Counted from the stretch's first letter, positions 1 to 8,372 are shown. The stretch is DNA of 64,000 nt from Streptomyces marokkonensis (GCF_008312835.1 NZ_VSKS01000014.1:124001-188000), one strand, 5' to 3'. The notes: generated by a model from the letters alone, not told the origin. Numbers and translations: made by a program.

Positions 1-67
1 GCCCCGCGGATGTCGAAGCCCGCCCATCATGCCCGATCCGGTCGCCGGTGCGGCCATCTGCCGTCGG

Positions 68-1792
68 TCATATCTCGTGCTCGTAGGACTCCTTGGAGGA
101 CAGTTTCCCGTCGCGGAAGCAGAACCGGTAGACGATGTCGTCCTCGTCGTCCACGAAGTGCTCGCAGGTGGCGTCCTCCGGCAGCGGCGGGCCGTCCTTC
201 TCCACGCCCTCGGTGAGCAGCGAGCCGCCCTCCGGGAACTTCTCGCGGAGGTCCGCCTCGGCGTCGCCGACCCGGGCCGACTCGTACACGCTCGCCGGGA
301 TGACACCCTTCTCGACCTCGTCGATCAGCTGCGACACCCCCCACACCACCAGGGCGCCTACGCCCACGACGAGGACGACGGCGGTGAGGGCGCACCCGAG
401 GGCGACGTTCTTCCTGCTGCTCATGATGGCGGCGAACTCCTTCTGCGGATCGGCGCGGTGCTCGTTGACCGCTCCACCGTCGCCCGCGGGGCCCTCGCCG
501 GTCTGCCCCCGAAAGTCGCCGCCCGCAGCGACGGACGTCGCGCCGTCCGCACGGGACGGGGCCTCGCCCCCGTCGTAGGGCAGCACCCCGGCGAGGCGGA
601 ACCCGCCCTCGGGGGTGGGGCCGGAGTGCACCATGCCGCCCACCAGCCGGGCCCGCTCCCGCAGGCCCGTCAGACCCTGGCCGCCGCTGATCGCGGGCGG
701 CCCGTCCGGCGCCCCGGCCGGTACCGGCCCGTTGGCCACCTCGACCACCAGGCTGTCCGGTTCGTAGCGCAGCGCGACGGTGATCGGGGCACCCGGCGCG
801 TGTTTGTGCGCGTTGGTCAGCCCCTCCTGGGCGATGCGGTACACCGCGTGGTCCGCGGCGGGCGCCAGGGGCCGTTCGGTGCCGGACCGGTTCAGCCGCA
901 CCGGTACGCCCGCGGCCCGCGACGACTCGACCAGCTTGCCGACGGAGGCCGCCACGCGGGCCTGCGCGGGTCCGGCGGTGTCCGCCGGGTCCGGCTCCGG
1001 ACCCTCCACGCCGTCCCGCAGGATGCCCACGGCCTCGCGCAGCTCCTGCATCGCCGTCCTGGAGGCCTCCCGGAGGATGCCCACCCCTTCCCGCTGACGG
1101 TCGTTCAGCTGCGGGTCCACCTCCAGGGCCCCGGCGTGCACGGCGATCAGGGCCAGCTGGTGGCCCAGGCTGTCGTGCATGTCCTGGGCGATGCGCTGCC
1201 GCTCCAGCAGCCGGGACTGACGTGCCACCATGGCCTGCTCGCGCGCCAGTTGGGCGTTGTGCCGCTGCAGCGCGTCGAGCAGGTCGTGACGCTGCGCGCG
1301 GTACCGGGAGGCGAGCCCCGGCACGACCGCAAGCACCAGGAACGGACTTCCGGCCAGCACGGCCGTCAGCAGCACCGAGAGCCCCGGGTCCTCGGAGGCC
1401 GTGCCGACCAGGGCGAAGACGAAGTAGAGCACCAGCCCGGCCGCGTACGCGCCCAGCGCGCGCCCCGGCCGCTTGATGCGGCTGCCCGCCGACCAGCTCG
1501 CGTAGATCAGCAGCGGAACCGTGCCGATGACGGCCCCGGCCAGGGCCGACGAGACCATCAGCACCGTCGCCGGCAGCGCGCGGCGGACGAGCGACAGCAC
1601 GGCGACGCCCAGGGCGAGGGCGCCGCCGCGCACCGGGGACCCGGTCTCCGTGGTGTGGAGGAGCGCCGCGCACCCGGAGAGCACCAGGGCGAGCACCGCC
1701 TCCCCGGCGATGCGGCGAGGAGACCAGGGGGAAGCGGCGGCCAGCCGGGAACGGAGCGGCCGACGGGTACGGGGTATCTCGCTGACGTCCAC
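68..1792 (-). CDS. Sensor histidine kinase (HisKA_3/NarL-type) with extra C-terminal membrane-anchored domain
   Basis: Two-component sensor kinase, 574 residues. The N-terminal ~140 residues hold several hydrophobic segments, followed by a coiled stretch and a dimerisation/phosphoacceptor box with MHDSLGHQ (His near residue 206). The ATPase domain shows YRIAQEGLTNAHKHA and GGQGLTGLRERARLVGG. The kinase should end near residue 410. An acidic linker, a further membrane helix (about 460-480) and a ~90-residue tail containing two cysteines follow, so the tail probably lies outside the cell. An in-frame ATG at 424 with AAGGAG upstream could also produce the tail alone (118 residues). The GTG start is favoured because a TAGGGT -10 box sits six bases upstream, giving a leaderless mRNA. 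Its response regulator is probably just beyond the left edge; no gene is readable in bases 1-67. The signal it senses is unknown. Confidence 0.88.
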   Translation of the reverse strand: MDVSEIPRTRRPLRSRLAAASPWSPRRIAGEAVLALVLSGCAALLHTTETGSPVRGGALALGVAVLSLVRRALPATVLMVSSALAGAVIGTVPLLIYASWSAGSRIKRPGRALGAYAAGLVLYFVFALVGTASEDPGLSVLLTAVLAGSPFLVLAVVPGLASRYRAQRHDLLDALQRHNAQLAREQAMVARQSRLLERQRIAQDMHDSLGHQLALIAVHAGALEVDPQLNDRQREGVGILREASRTAMQELREAVGILRDGVEGPEPDPADTAGPAQARVAASVGKLVESSRAAGVPVRLNRSGTERPLAPAADHAVYRIAQEGLTNAHKHAPGAPITVALRYEPDSLVVEVANGPVPAGAPDGPPAISGGQGLTGLRERARLVGGMVHSGPTPEGGFRLAGVLPYDGGEAPSRADGATSVAAGGDFRGQTGEGPAGDGGAVNEHRADPQKEFAAIMSSRKNVALGCALTAVVLVVGVGALVVWGVSQLIDEVEKGVIPASVYESARVGDAEADLREKFPEGGSLLTEGVEKDGPPLPEDATCEHFVDDEDDIVYRFCFRDGKLSSKESYEHEI

Positions 1793-1804
1793 GCGCAGAC
1801 CCTA
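1793..1804 (-). promoter_or_regulatory. Leaderless -10 box for the histidine kinase
   Basis: TAGGGT on the minus strand (1804-1799) followed by six bases and the GTG start. This is the usual spacing for leaderless Streptomyces transcripts. No convincing -35 was seen. Confidence 0.5.
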
Positions 1805-1957
1805 GAGGGCCACCCCCGCACGCCCGCATCCCTCCTTCGGCGCGGGACCGGTCGACGAAAGTGAACACCGGCCCCCGACGTCATCCCTGGTCCTTGCGGC
1901 CGTCGGCTCACGGAGACTGCGCCGGGCCGGCGCCTCCCGTTACGGCCGACGCTTCAC

Positions 1958-1971
1958 CCTTCTTCAGAAGG
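1958..1971. promoter_or_regulatory. Palindrome CCTTCT-TC-AGAAGG in the divergent gap
   Basis: A 14-bp perfect inverted repeat (6-bp arms, 2-bp spacer) lies upstream of the histidine kinase and 196 bp before the DUF1349 gene. It could be an operator; the cognate regulator is unknown. The rest of the 1805-2166 gap holds only the 20-bp duplication listed next. Confidence 0.35.
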
Positions 1972-2020
1972 CCGCCCCGACGGTCAACCGGTGCGTGGTG
2001 ACCGAACTGCTGCCGGACGG

Positions 2021-2060
2021 CTCCGACGGCCGGGTGACGGCTCCGACGGCCGGGTGACGG
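2021..2060. repeat. Exact 20-bp tandem duplication
   Basis: The 20-base unit beginning CTCCGACGGC is present twice in direct succession (2021-2040, 2041-2060), upstream of the DUF1349 gene. It looks like a simple slippage duplication in non-coding DNA. Confidence 0.85.
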
Positions 2061-2166
2061 CTACGACGTGCGGGACGCCACCGGGAACCCCCGCGGCGCG
2101 TTCCGGGCCGCTGACCGGTGCACTGGCCGGGTCCCGGCGCGGGGTCCTTCCTGCGACAATCCCGCC

Positions 2167-2775
2167 ATGGACCTGAAAATCGCCGAACTCCCCTTCCCGC
2201 TGCGCACCTACGGCCCCGACGGCTCCTGGTCCTACGAGGACGGCGTCCTCACCGGATGGGCCGGACCCCGGCAGGACCGCTTCGTGCCGCCCACGGGCGA
2301 GGCCCTGGACCCCGCCGCCGACGCGCCGCGTCTGCTGGGCGCGCCCGAGGGCGACTTCCAGCTGATCGCCCGGGTCACGGTCGGCTTCGCAGCCTCCTTC
2401 GACGCAGGCGTCCTCTACGTCCATTCCGGCGAGCGGGCCTGGGCCAAGCTCTGCCTGGAGTACTCCCCGGACGTGCCCACCGTCTGCACGGTGGTCACCC
2501 GGGGGCATTCCGACGACGCCAACTCCTTCACGGTGGACGGCACTTCCGTCTGGCTGCGGGTGAGCCGCACGGGCCGTGCCTTCACCTTCCACGCCTCGCG
2601 CGACGGCGAGCGCTGGACCTTCGTCCGGCTCTTCACCCTCGGCGACGAGAAGGAGACCGGAGCCGCCCTGGTCGGCTTCATGACCCAGTCCCCGATGGGG
2701 GAGGGCTGCGTGGTGACGTACGACCACCTCGAGTACCGGCCCCACTGGCCGCACGACCTGCGGGACGGCAGCTGA
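2167..2775 (+). CDS. DUF1349 family protein (beta-sandwich, carbohydrate-binding-like fold)
   Basis: A 202-residue cytosolic protein without signal peptide. The pattern of tryptophans and the central FDAGVLYVHSGERAWAKLCLE segment followed by SVWLRVSRTGRAFTFHASRDGE are typical of DUF1349 proteins, which adopt a concanavalin-like jelly roll. Family members are often assumed to bind sugars, but no activity is established. The ATG at 2167 gives the family's normal N-terminus; an upstream in-frame extension to 2068 has no homology-like content. A hairpin lies between this gene and the next one. Confidence 0.8.
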   Translation: MDLKIAELPFPLRTYGPDGSWSYEDGVLTGWAGPRQDRFVPPTGEALDPAADAPRLLGAPEGDFQLIARVTVGFAASFDAGVLYVHSGERAWAKLCLEYSPDVPTVCTVVTRGHSDDANSFTVDGTSVWLRVSRTGRAFTFHASRDGERWTFVRLFTLGDEKETGAALVGFMTQSPMGEGCVVTYDHLEYRPHWPHDLRDGS

Positions 2776-2806
2776 GGGAATGGGAACAGCTGCTTGAAGG
2801 TTCATC

Positions 2807-2833
2807 CGGTTGCGGAGGGAGTCTCCGCAACCG
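2807..2833. promoter_or_regulatory. Perfect 11-bp hairpin between DUF1349 and FrnE-like genes
   Basis: Arms CGGTTGCGGAG and CTCCGCAACCG with a 5-base loop, ending 23 bases before the FrnE-like ATG. There is no T-run, and the position in a short 5' leader is unusual for a terminator. It could stop readthrough from DUF1349 or act as an operator or mRNA structure. Confidence 0.5.
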
Positions 2834-2856
2834 TACGACCTGGAGAGAGCCGACCC

Positions 2857-3573
2857 ATGCGCGTCGAGATCTGGAGCGACATCGCCTGCCCCTGGTGCTA
2901 TGTCGGAAAGGCCCGCTTCGAGAAGGCGCTGGCCTCCTTCCCGCACCGTGAGCAGGTCGAGGTGGTGCACCGCTCCTTCGAGCTGGACCCGGGGCGCGCC
3001 AAGGACGACATCCAGCCGGTGATCACCATGCTGACCAAGAAGTACGGCATGAGCGAGACACAGGCCGAGGCGGGCGAGGACCACCTGGGCACCCAGGCCG
3101 CCGCCGAGGGCCTGCCCTACCGCACCCGCGGCCGCGACCACGGCAGCACCTTCGACATGCACCGCCTGCTGCACTTCGCCCGCGAGCAGGGCCGCCAGGC
3201 GGAGCTGCTCGACCTGCTGTACCGGGCGAACTTCGCCGAGGAGCGGTCCGTCTTCGGCGACGACGAACGGCTCGTCGGGCTCGCCGGCGCCGCCGGCCTC
3301 GACACCGGGGCCGTACGCAAGGTCCTCGCCGACCCGCAGGCGTACGCCGACGAGGTCCGCGCCGACGAGCGCGAGGCCGCGGAGCTCGGCGCGAACGGGG
3401 TGCCCTTCTTTGTGCTCGACCGCAAGTACGGCGTCTCCGGGGCCCAGCCCGCCGAGGTGTTCACCCGAGCGCTGACCCAGGCCTGGGGGGAGCGCCCGCC
3501 GCTGAAACTGATCGACGGCGGTGCCGGTGCCGAGGCCTGCGGCCCGGACGGATGCGCGGTGCCGCAGCGGTAG
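2857..3573 (+). CDS. FrnE/DsbA-family thiol-disulfide oxidoreductase
   Basis: A 238-residue DsbA-like thioredoxin-fold protein. The N-terminus reads MRVEIWSDIACPWCYVGK, with a CPWC redox motif at residues 11-14. The cis-proline loop is NGVPFFVLDRKYGVSGAQP, typical of the FrnE / 2-hydroxychromene-2-carboxylate isomerase group. No signal peptide is present, so it acts in the cytoplasm, probably in disulfide handling or as an isomerase in aromatic metabolism. The ATG at 2857 has a GGAGAG ribosome site 6-11 bases upstream, which favours it over an upstream start at 2794. The C-terminus has a CGPDGC pair, an additional possible redox or metal site. Confidence 0.88.
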   Translation: MRVEIWSDIACPWCYVGKARFEKALASFPHREQVEVVHRSFELDPGRAKDDIQPVITMLTKKYGMSETQAEAGEDHLGTQAAAEGLPYRTRGRDHGSTFDMHRLLHFAREQGRQAELLDLLYRANFAEERSVFGDDERLVGLAGAAGLDTGAVRKVLADPQAYADEVRADEREAAELGANGVPFFVLDRKYGVSGAQPAEVFTRALTQAWGERPPLKLIDGGAGAEACGPDGCAVPQR

Positions 3574-3669
3574 ACGCCCAGGTCAGCGCGTACGCATAAG
3601 CCTTCCTTCGGGGTACCGCGCAGAATTCGGCAATGGACGGGGACTTCCCGGGGCCGCAGAGTGGTTTCC

Positions 3670-4722
3670 ATGGAGACCTTCGAGAACCTCGTCCGTGCCG
3701 AGTTCACCCCGAAGAACACCTATCTGAACACCGCGAGCAGCGCCCTCCTGCCCGCCCGTACCGTGGCCGCGCTGCAGGACGCCGCCCGGCTCCGCGCGGA
3801 GGGCCGTTCGCTGGATCCGCTGTTCGCCGACGTCGAGGCCTGCCGCGCCGCGTACGCCCGGCTGGCCGGCGTTCCCGTCGAGCGGGTCGCCGCCGGGGCC
3901 ACGGCCGCCCTGCACACCTCGCTGATCGCGGCCTCGCTGCCGCCGGGCGCCGAGGTCCTCACCGTCGAGGACGACTTCACGTCCGTGCTCAACCCGTTCC
4001 ACACGCGCGGCGACCTCAAGGTGCGGGCCGTGCCGCTGGAGCGGCTCGCCGGCTCCGTCCGGCCGGGCACCGCGCTGGTCGCGGTCAGCGCCGCCCAGTC
4101 CGCCGACGGCCGGATCGCCGACCTGCCCGCACTGCGTGAGGCGGCCCGGGCGCACGGGGCGCGCACCTACGTCGACTTCTCCCAGGCGGCCGGCTGGCTG
4201 CCGGCGGACGCCGGCGCGTTCGACTACTCCGTCTCCATCACCTACAAGTGGCTGCTCGGCCCGCACGGGGCGGCGTTCCTCGTCGTGCCCGAGGACCTCG
4301 GCGATCTGGCGCCGGTGCAGGCGAGCTGGGTCGCGGCGGAGCACCCCTGGGCCAGCTGCTACGGACCGGTCGCCGAACTCGCCCACTCGGCCCGGCGGTT
4401 CGACTCCAGCCCCGCCCTGTTCACCTACGTGGGGCTGCGTGCCTCCCTCGAACTCGTCGAGGAGATCGGCGTGGACGCCGTCCGCGCCCACGACCTGGCC
4501 CTCGCCGACCGCTTCCGCGCGGGGCTCGCGAACCTGGGCCGCACAGCCGTGCCCGCGCCCGGTTCACCGATCGTGTCCGTGCCCGGACTCGGGGGTCTCC
4601 AGGCGGAGTTGGCGGAGGCCGGCATCCAGGTGTCCAACCGGGCGGGCCATCTGCGGGCCTCCTTCCACCTCTACAACACGGCCGACGACGTGGACCGGCT
4701 GCTGGAGGCGCTGTCCGGCTGA
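3670..4722 (+). CDS. Class V aminotransferase (PLP-dependent)
   Basis: A fold-type I PLP enzyme of 350 residues, related to cysteine desulfurase / isopenicillin N epimerase-like aminotransferases. The N-terminus YLNTASSALLPARTV matches the class V opening. The cofactor-binding segment is YVDFSQAAGWLP, and the Schiff-base lysine is in SITYKWLLGPHG (about residue 195). No conserved active-site cysteine of NifS-type desulfurases is evident, so the substrate is open. The ATG at 3670 is used; a GTG nine bases upstream (3661) is possible. The gene converges on ectD across a strong terminator, so it is not part of the ectoine operon. Confidence 0.85.
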   Translation: METFENLVRAEFTPKNTYLNTASSALLPARTVAALQDAARLRAEGRSLDPLFADVEACRAAYARLAGVPVERVAAGATAALHTSLIAASLPPGAEVLTVEDDFTSVLNPFHTRGDLKVRAVPLERLAGSVRPGTALVAVSAAQSADGRIADLPALREAARAHGARTYVDFSQAAGWLPADAGAFDYSVSITYKWLLGPHGAAFLVVPEDLGDLAPVQASWVAAEHPWASCYGPVAELAHSARRFDSSPALFTYVGLRASLELVEEIGVDAVRAHDLALADRFRAGLANLGRTAVPAPGSPIVSVPGLGGLQAELAEAGIQVSNRAGHLRASFHLYNTADDVDRLLEALSG

Positions 4723-4743
4723 CCGCACCCCGGGAACACGGCA

Positions 4744-4787
4744 GCGGGCCGGTGCCTCCCTGTCCCACACGAGGAGGCCCGGCCCGC
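4744..4787. terminator. Bidirectional terminator between aminotransferase and ectD
   Basis: A long stem: left arm GCGGGCCGGTGCCTCC (4744-4759), right arm GGAGGCCCGGCCCGC (4773-4787), one interruption, 13-base loop. It lies between convergent stop codons and can serve both strands. Confidence 0.8.
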
Positions 4788-4802
4788 GGTCCTGTGACGC
4801 GC

Positions 4803-5702
4803 CTACTTCACCGGGGTGAAGTCCCGCGCCCCGATGAACTCGGGACGCCGGATCGGCGCCGCGAACGGCTCGACCGCCGCGTTCTCGACGCTGTTGAACA
4901 CGATGAACACGTTGCTGCGCGGGAACGGCGTGATGTTGTCGCCGGAACCGTGCATGCAGTTGCAGTCGAACCAGGTGGCGGAGCCCGCCTTGCCCGTGAA
5001 CAGCTTGATGCCGTACTCCGACGCCATCTTCGTCAGTGCCTCGTCGGACGGCGTCCCCGCGTCCTGCATCTGCAGGGACTTCTTGTAGTTGTCCTTCGGC
5101 GTGGCCCCCGCGCACCCGAGGAACGTCTTGTGCGACCCCGGCATGATCATGAGACCGCCGTTGGTGTCGTAGTTCTCGGTGAGCGCGATCGAGACCGAGA
5201 TCGTGCGCATGTTCGGCAGGCCGTCCTCGGCGTGCCAGGTCTCGAAGTCCGAGTGCCAGTAGAAGCCGCTGGCCCCGAAGCCCGGCTTGACGTTGATCCG
5301 CGACTGGTGGACGTAGACGTCCGAGCCGAGGATCTGCCGGGCCCGCCCGACGACCCGCTCGTCGCGCACCAGGTTCGCGAAGACCTCGCTGATCTTGTGC
5401 ACTTCGAAGACGGACCGGATCTCCTTGGACTGCGGCTCGACGATCGAGCGCTCGTCCGCGCGGATGGCCGGGTCGGTGACGAGCCGCTCCAGCTCGCGCC
5501 GGTACACGGCGACCTCGTCCGGCCCGATGAGCTGGTCGATGGCGAGGAAGCCGTCGCGGTCCAGGGCCCGCAGGTCACCGGGCGGGACGGGACCGGGCGC
5601 GTCCGGGGAGCCCCAGACGACCGGGTCCTGCCGGGGGGTCGCCACCTCGGTGGCGCCACGGGTGGGATAGAGGTCGGTGACGTTCGTGGTCATGGTGGTC
5701 AC
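4803..5702 (-). CDS. ectD: Ectoine 5-hydroxylase
   Basis: Fe(II)/2-oxoglutarate-dependent dioxygenase that converts ectoine to 5-hydroxyectoine; 299 residues, normal for EctD. The metal-binding facial triad is visible as FYWHSDFETWHAEDGLP (His and Asp) and CNCMHGSGDN (distal His). It is the last gene of ectABCD, six bases after ectC. The GTG at 5702 follows a GGAGG about 11 bases upstream; an ATG at 5693 is an alternative. Its presence means the organism can make hydroxyectoine, which in Streptomyces supports tolerance of salt and heat. Confidence 0.97.
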   Translation of the reverse strand: MTTMTTNVTDLYPTRGATEVATPRQDPVVWGSPDAPGPVPPGDLRALDRDGFLAIDQLIGPDEVAVYRRELERLVTDPAIRADERSIVEPQSKEIRSVFEVHKISEVFANLVRDERVVGRARQILGSDVYVHQSRINVKPGFGASGFYWHSDFETWHAEDGLPNMRTISVSIALTENYDTNGGLMIMPGSHKTFLGCAGATPKDNYKKSLQMQDAGTPSDEALTKMASEYGIKLFTGKAGSATWFDCNCMHGSGDNITPFPRSNVFIVFNSVENAAVEPFAAPIRRPEFIGARDFTPVK

Positions 5703-5708
5703 GGTGAC

Positions 5709-6107
5709 TCACACCTCCTCGGTGAGCAGCGGGTAGACGCCGTTCTCGTCGTGGTCCTCCCGTCCGGTGACGGGCGGGTTGAAGACACAGATGCAGTGGA
5801 AGTCCTCCTTGACCTTGAGCGTGTGCCGCTCGTGGCCGTTGAGGAGGTACATAGTGCCGGGGGTGATGCGGTACGTCTCCCCGGTCTCGCGGTCGGTCAG
5901 CTCGGCGTCGCCCTTGGTGCAGACGACGGCCTCGATGTGGTTCGCGTACCACATCGACGTCTCCGTACCCGCGTACAGGATCGTCTCGTGCAGGGAGAAG
6001 CCGACCTTCTCCTTGGCGAGGACGATGCGCTTGCTCTCCCACGTGCCGGACGCCGACTTCACGTGCCGGTCGGTGCCTTCGAGGTCCTTGAACGAACGGA
6101 CGATCAC
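5709..6107 (-). CDS. ectC: L-ectoine synthase
   Basis: A 132-residue single-domain cupin that cyclises N-gamma-acetyl-diaminobutyrate to ectoine. It begins [16 protein letters not shown] and carries the conserved [20 protein letters not shown] core and the [11 protein letters not shown] segment. The start is a GTG at 6107, chosen because it gives the exact family length and has AGGAGG about 12 bases upstream. It lies 35 bases after ectB and six before ectD. Confidence 0.97.
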   Translation of the reverse strand: MIVRSFKDLEGTDRHVKSASGTWESKRIVLAKEKVGFSLHETILYAGTETSMWYANHIEAVVCTKGDAELTDRETGETYRITPGTMYLLNGHERHTLKVKEDFHCICVFNPPVTGREDHDENGVYPLLTEEV

Positions 6108-6142
6108 GGTGGTGCGATGCCTCCTCGGCTCGGGTGCGTGTC

Positions 6143-7414
6143 TCAGGCGGTTTCGCGGACGGCGCGGGCGAGGACGGTGAGGCCCTCGTCCAGCTCGTCC
6201 GGGGTGATGGTCAGGGCCGGGAGCAGCTTGACGACCTCGCTCTCGGGGCCGGACGTCTCGATCAGCAGCCCGAGTTCGAAGGCGCGCCGGGCGATCCGTC
6301 CCGCGCGCTCCTTGTCGTGGAACTCCATGCCCCACACCAGGCCGCGGCCGCGGTACTCCTTCACGTCGGCGAGGTTCTCCTCGGCGATGGCGATCATCGC
6401 CTGCTCGACCTGCTCGCCGCGCGAACGGGTCTGCTTCTCCATCGCGGACCCGTCGGCCCAGTACGCCTCCAGCGTCGCGGTGGCCGTGACGAAGGCGGGG
6501 TTGTTGCCGCGGAAGGTGCCGTTGTGCTCGCCCGGCTCCCAGACGTCGAGTTCGGGCTTGAACAGGGTCAGCGCCATCGGCAGTCCGTAGCCGCTGATCG
6601 ACTTGGACACGGTGACGATGTCGGGCGTGATGCCGGCCTCCTCGAAGGAGAAGAAGGCACCGGTACGGCCGCAGCCCATCTGGATGTCGTCGACGATGAG
6701 CAGCATGTCCTGGCGTTCGCACAGGTCGGCCAGGGCGCGCAGCCACTCGGGCCGGGCGACGTTGATGCCGCCCTCGCCCTGCACGGTCTCGACGATCACG
6801 GCGGCGGGCTTGTTGAGACCGGAGCCCTGGTCCTCCAGGAGCCGCTCGAACCACAGGAAGTCCGGCACCTGGCCGTCGAAGTAGTTGTCGAACGGCATCG
6901 GCGTGCCGTGCACCAGCGGGATGCCGGCGCCGGCCCGCTTGAAGGCGTTGCCCGTCACGGCGAGCGAGCCCAGCGACATGCCGTGGAAGGCGTTGGTGAA
7001 CGACACGATGGCCTCGCGCCCCTTCACCTTCCGCGCCAGCTTCAGCGCGGACTCCACGGCGTTGGTGCCCGTCGGGCCCGGGAACATGACCTTGTACGGA
7101 AGGTCACGCGGGCGAAGGACGTAGTTCTGGAAGGACTCCAGGAACGCGCGCTTGGCCGTCGTCGACATGTCGAGGCCGTGGGTGACGCCGTCCCGCTCCA
7201 GGTAGTCGATCAGCGCCCGTTTCAGCACGGGGTTGTTGTGCCCGTAGTTGAGTGAACCGGCTCCGGCGAAGAAGTCGAGGTACTCGTGGCCGTCCTCGTC
7301 GTACATGCGGCTGCCGTGCGCACGGTCGAAGACGGCGGGCCAGCCGCGGCAGTAGCTTCGTACCTCGGACTCGAGGGTCTCGAAGACGCTGAGGTCGGGC
7401 TGGGTGATGGTCAC
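6143..7414 (-). CDS. ectB: Diaminobutyrate-2-oxoglutarate transaminase
   Basis: Class III PLP aminotransferase that makes L-2,4-diaminobutyrate from aspartate semialdehyde and glutamate, the first committed ectoine step. Length is 423 residues, typical of EctB. Visible marks are [15 protein letters not shown] near the N-terminus, the PLP-aspartate segment [15 protein letters not shown], and the Schiff-base lysine in [12 protein letters not shown] (about residue 270). The GTG at 7414 has GAGGAG eight or nine bases upstream. It lies 70 bases after ectA and has the same orientation as the rest of the operon. Confidence 0.97.
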   Translation of the reverse strand: MTITQPDLSVFETLESEVRSYCRGWPAVFDRAHGSRMYDEDGHEYLDFFAGAGSLNYGHNNPVLKRALIDYLERDGVTHGLDMSTTAKRAFLESFQNYVLRPRDLPYKVMFPGPTGTNAVESALKLARKVKGREAIVSFTNAFHGMSLGSLAVTGNAFKRAGAGIPLVHGTPMPFDNYFDGQVPDFLWFERLLEDQGSGLNKPAAVIVETVQGEGGINVARPEWLRALADLCERQDMLLIVDDIQMGCGRTGAFFSFEEAGITPDIVTVSKSISGYGLPMALTLFKPELDVWEPGEHNGTFRGNNPAFVTATATLEAYWADGSAMEKQTRSRGEQVEQAMIAIAEENLADVKEYRGRGLVWGMEFHDKERAGRIARRAFELGLLIETSGPESEVVKLLPALTITPDELDEGLTVLARAVRETA

Positions 7415-7484
7415 GACGAATCGCTCCTCGGTGGCGTGGGAGGTCAGAGGGAGTCGGAAGATCAGGGGGCGGGCGGCCGGCCGG

Positions 7485-7991
7485 TCAGTGCGCGAGCGGC
7501 CCGATGCGGTACAGGACTTCGGGGTCGTGCGGCCCGTCGGGGAACTGGCCGGCCTCGAACAGCACCTCGCGCTCCAGCAGGGCGCCGTGACGCTCCGCGA
7601 ACGCGGTGAACAGGCGCTCGGAGGCGGTGTTGCCCGGCGCGATGGTGGTCTCGACGGTGTCCACCCCGTGCTCGGCGGCGGTCCGGGCGGCCAGGCCGTC
7701 GAGCAGGGCGGCGGCCAGACCGCGGCCGCGGTACGACGCGTCGACCGCGACCTGCCAGACGAGCAGGGTGCGCGGGCTGTCCGGCCTCAGGTATCCGCTG
7801 ACGAAGCCGATCGGCTCTCCGCGCTCGTCGCGAGCGACGGCCGAGGTGGCGGCGAAGTCACGGCACCACAGCAGATAGCTGTACGACGAGTTCAGGTCGA
7901 GGACCTTCGAGTCCCTGGCTATCCGCCACAGCACGGCTCCGTCCGCCACGGTGGGGCGGTCGATTTGCAGGTCTGCTTGTGCGGCAGTCAT
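7485..7991 (-). CDS. ectA: L-2,4-diaminobutyrate N-gamma-acetyltransferase
   Basis: GNAT acetyltransferase, 168 residues, transferring acetyl from acetyl-CoA to diaminobutyrate. The acetyl-CoA binding motif is WQVAVDASYRGRGLAAALLDG, and the substrate-side segment is ETTIAPGNTASERLF. It is the first gene of ectABCD. The ATG at 7991 has no Shine-Dalgarno sequence, and a 24-bp palindrome starts six bases upstream, so the transcript is probably leaderless or very short-leadered and the operator overlaps the promoter. In S. coelicolor, ect genes are reported to be repressed by GlnR; whether that holds here is not decided by the sequence. Confidence 0.96.
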   Translation of the reverse strand: MTAAQADLQIDRPTVADGAVLWRIARDSKVLDLNSSYSYLLWCRDFAATSAVARDERGEPIGFVSGYLRPDSPRTLLVWQVAVDASYRGRGLAAALLDGLAARTAAEHGVDTVETTIAPGNTASERLFTAFAERHGALLEREVLFEAGQFPDGPHDPEVLYRIGPLAH

Positions 7992-7996
7992 GCGAA

Positions 7997-8020
7997 TTGA
8001 ACTTACCCAGGTAAATTCAA
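7997..8020. promoter_or_regulatory. Palindromic operator touching the ectA start
   Basis: Arms TTGAACTTACC and GGTAAATTCAA around a CA centre; 10 of 11 arm positions are complementary. It is AT-rich relative to the surroundings and lies directly in front of the ectA ATG. On the minus strand it contains TAAGTT, a possible -10 box. A GTAAC half-site reminiscent of GlnR boxes is at 8044-8040, but its second half is poor. Confidence 0.7.
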
Positions 8021-8372
8021 AATTGCATCGTCTGTCGGGGTTACGTCCGGGCTTGATCTGTGTTATCAGGCGCGCGGGTACGTCCGCGCGAGAGTTCGGC
8101 GATATGCCCTAATTCTACTGGTGGATAAGGTGCAAATCGGGCGCGGTGTGGAACCGGTCACAACTGTGTAACTCCCGTGACGCCCCGCTCCCCGTGATCC
8201 GAATCGTAGCGTTTAGGGCCGGAGAAAGCGGGCAGGAGAAGACGGGAAGCTACTCCGCAAGGTAATCGGGAAATAAGCGAAAGAATGTCGCGGGAGAATC
8301 TGTGCAAGGAATTCCGATAAACCCCCGGAATTCAGCTCCCAGTCACTCCTTCGACACGGAGCGGCGGGGATG
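8021..8372. other. Intergenic region upstream of ectA, lower G+C, no convincing gene
   Basis: About 350 bases of clearly lower G+C than the surroundings. It must hold any further ectA promoter elements. The part from 8200 to 8330 is purine-rich with GGAGAA/GGGAAG runs and could specify a small RNA. A possible 11-codon ORF starts at the ATG at 8285, without good ribosome-site support. Nothing was called. Confidence 0.4.

Noticed and set aside
1-67. Response regulator gene at the left edge
   Set aside because: Expected next to the kinase, but the bases present show no receiver-domain start in any leftward frame.
27-1868. Long open frames on both strands opposite or out of frame with the histidine kinase
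   Set aside because: Arg/Pro/Gly-rich translations typical of shadow frames in high-G+C DNA; only the 68-1792 frame shows family motifs.
1984-3174. 396-residue leftward open frame across the DUF1349 and FrnE genes
   Set aside because: It overlaps two well supported rightward genes and has no recognisable motif.
4248-6590. 780-residue rightward frame across the ect operon
   Set aside because: It is the complement of ectD, ectC and ectB; translation is low-complexity with no domain.
7997-8044. Calling a GlnR box in the ectA promoter
   Set aside because: A GTAAC half-site is present but the second half-site is poor; known GlnR control in S. coelicolor is not enough to call it here.
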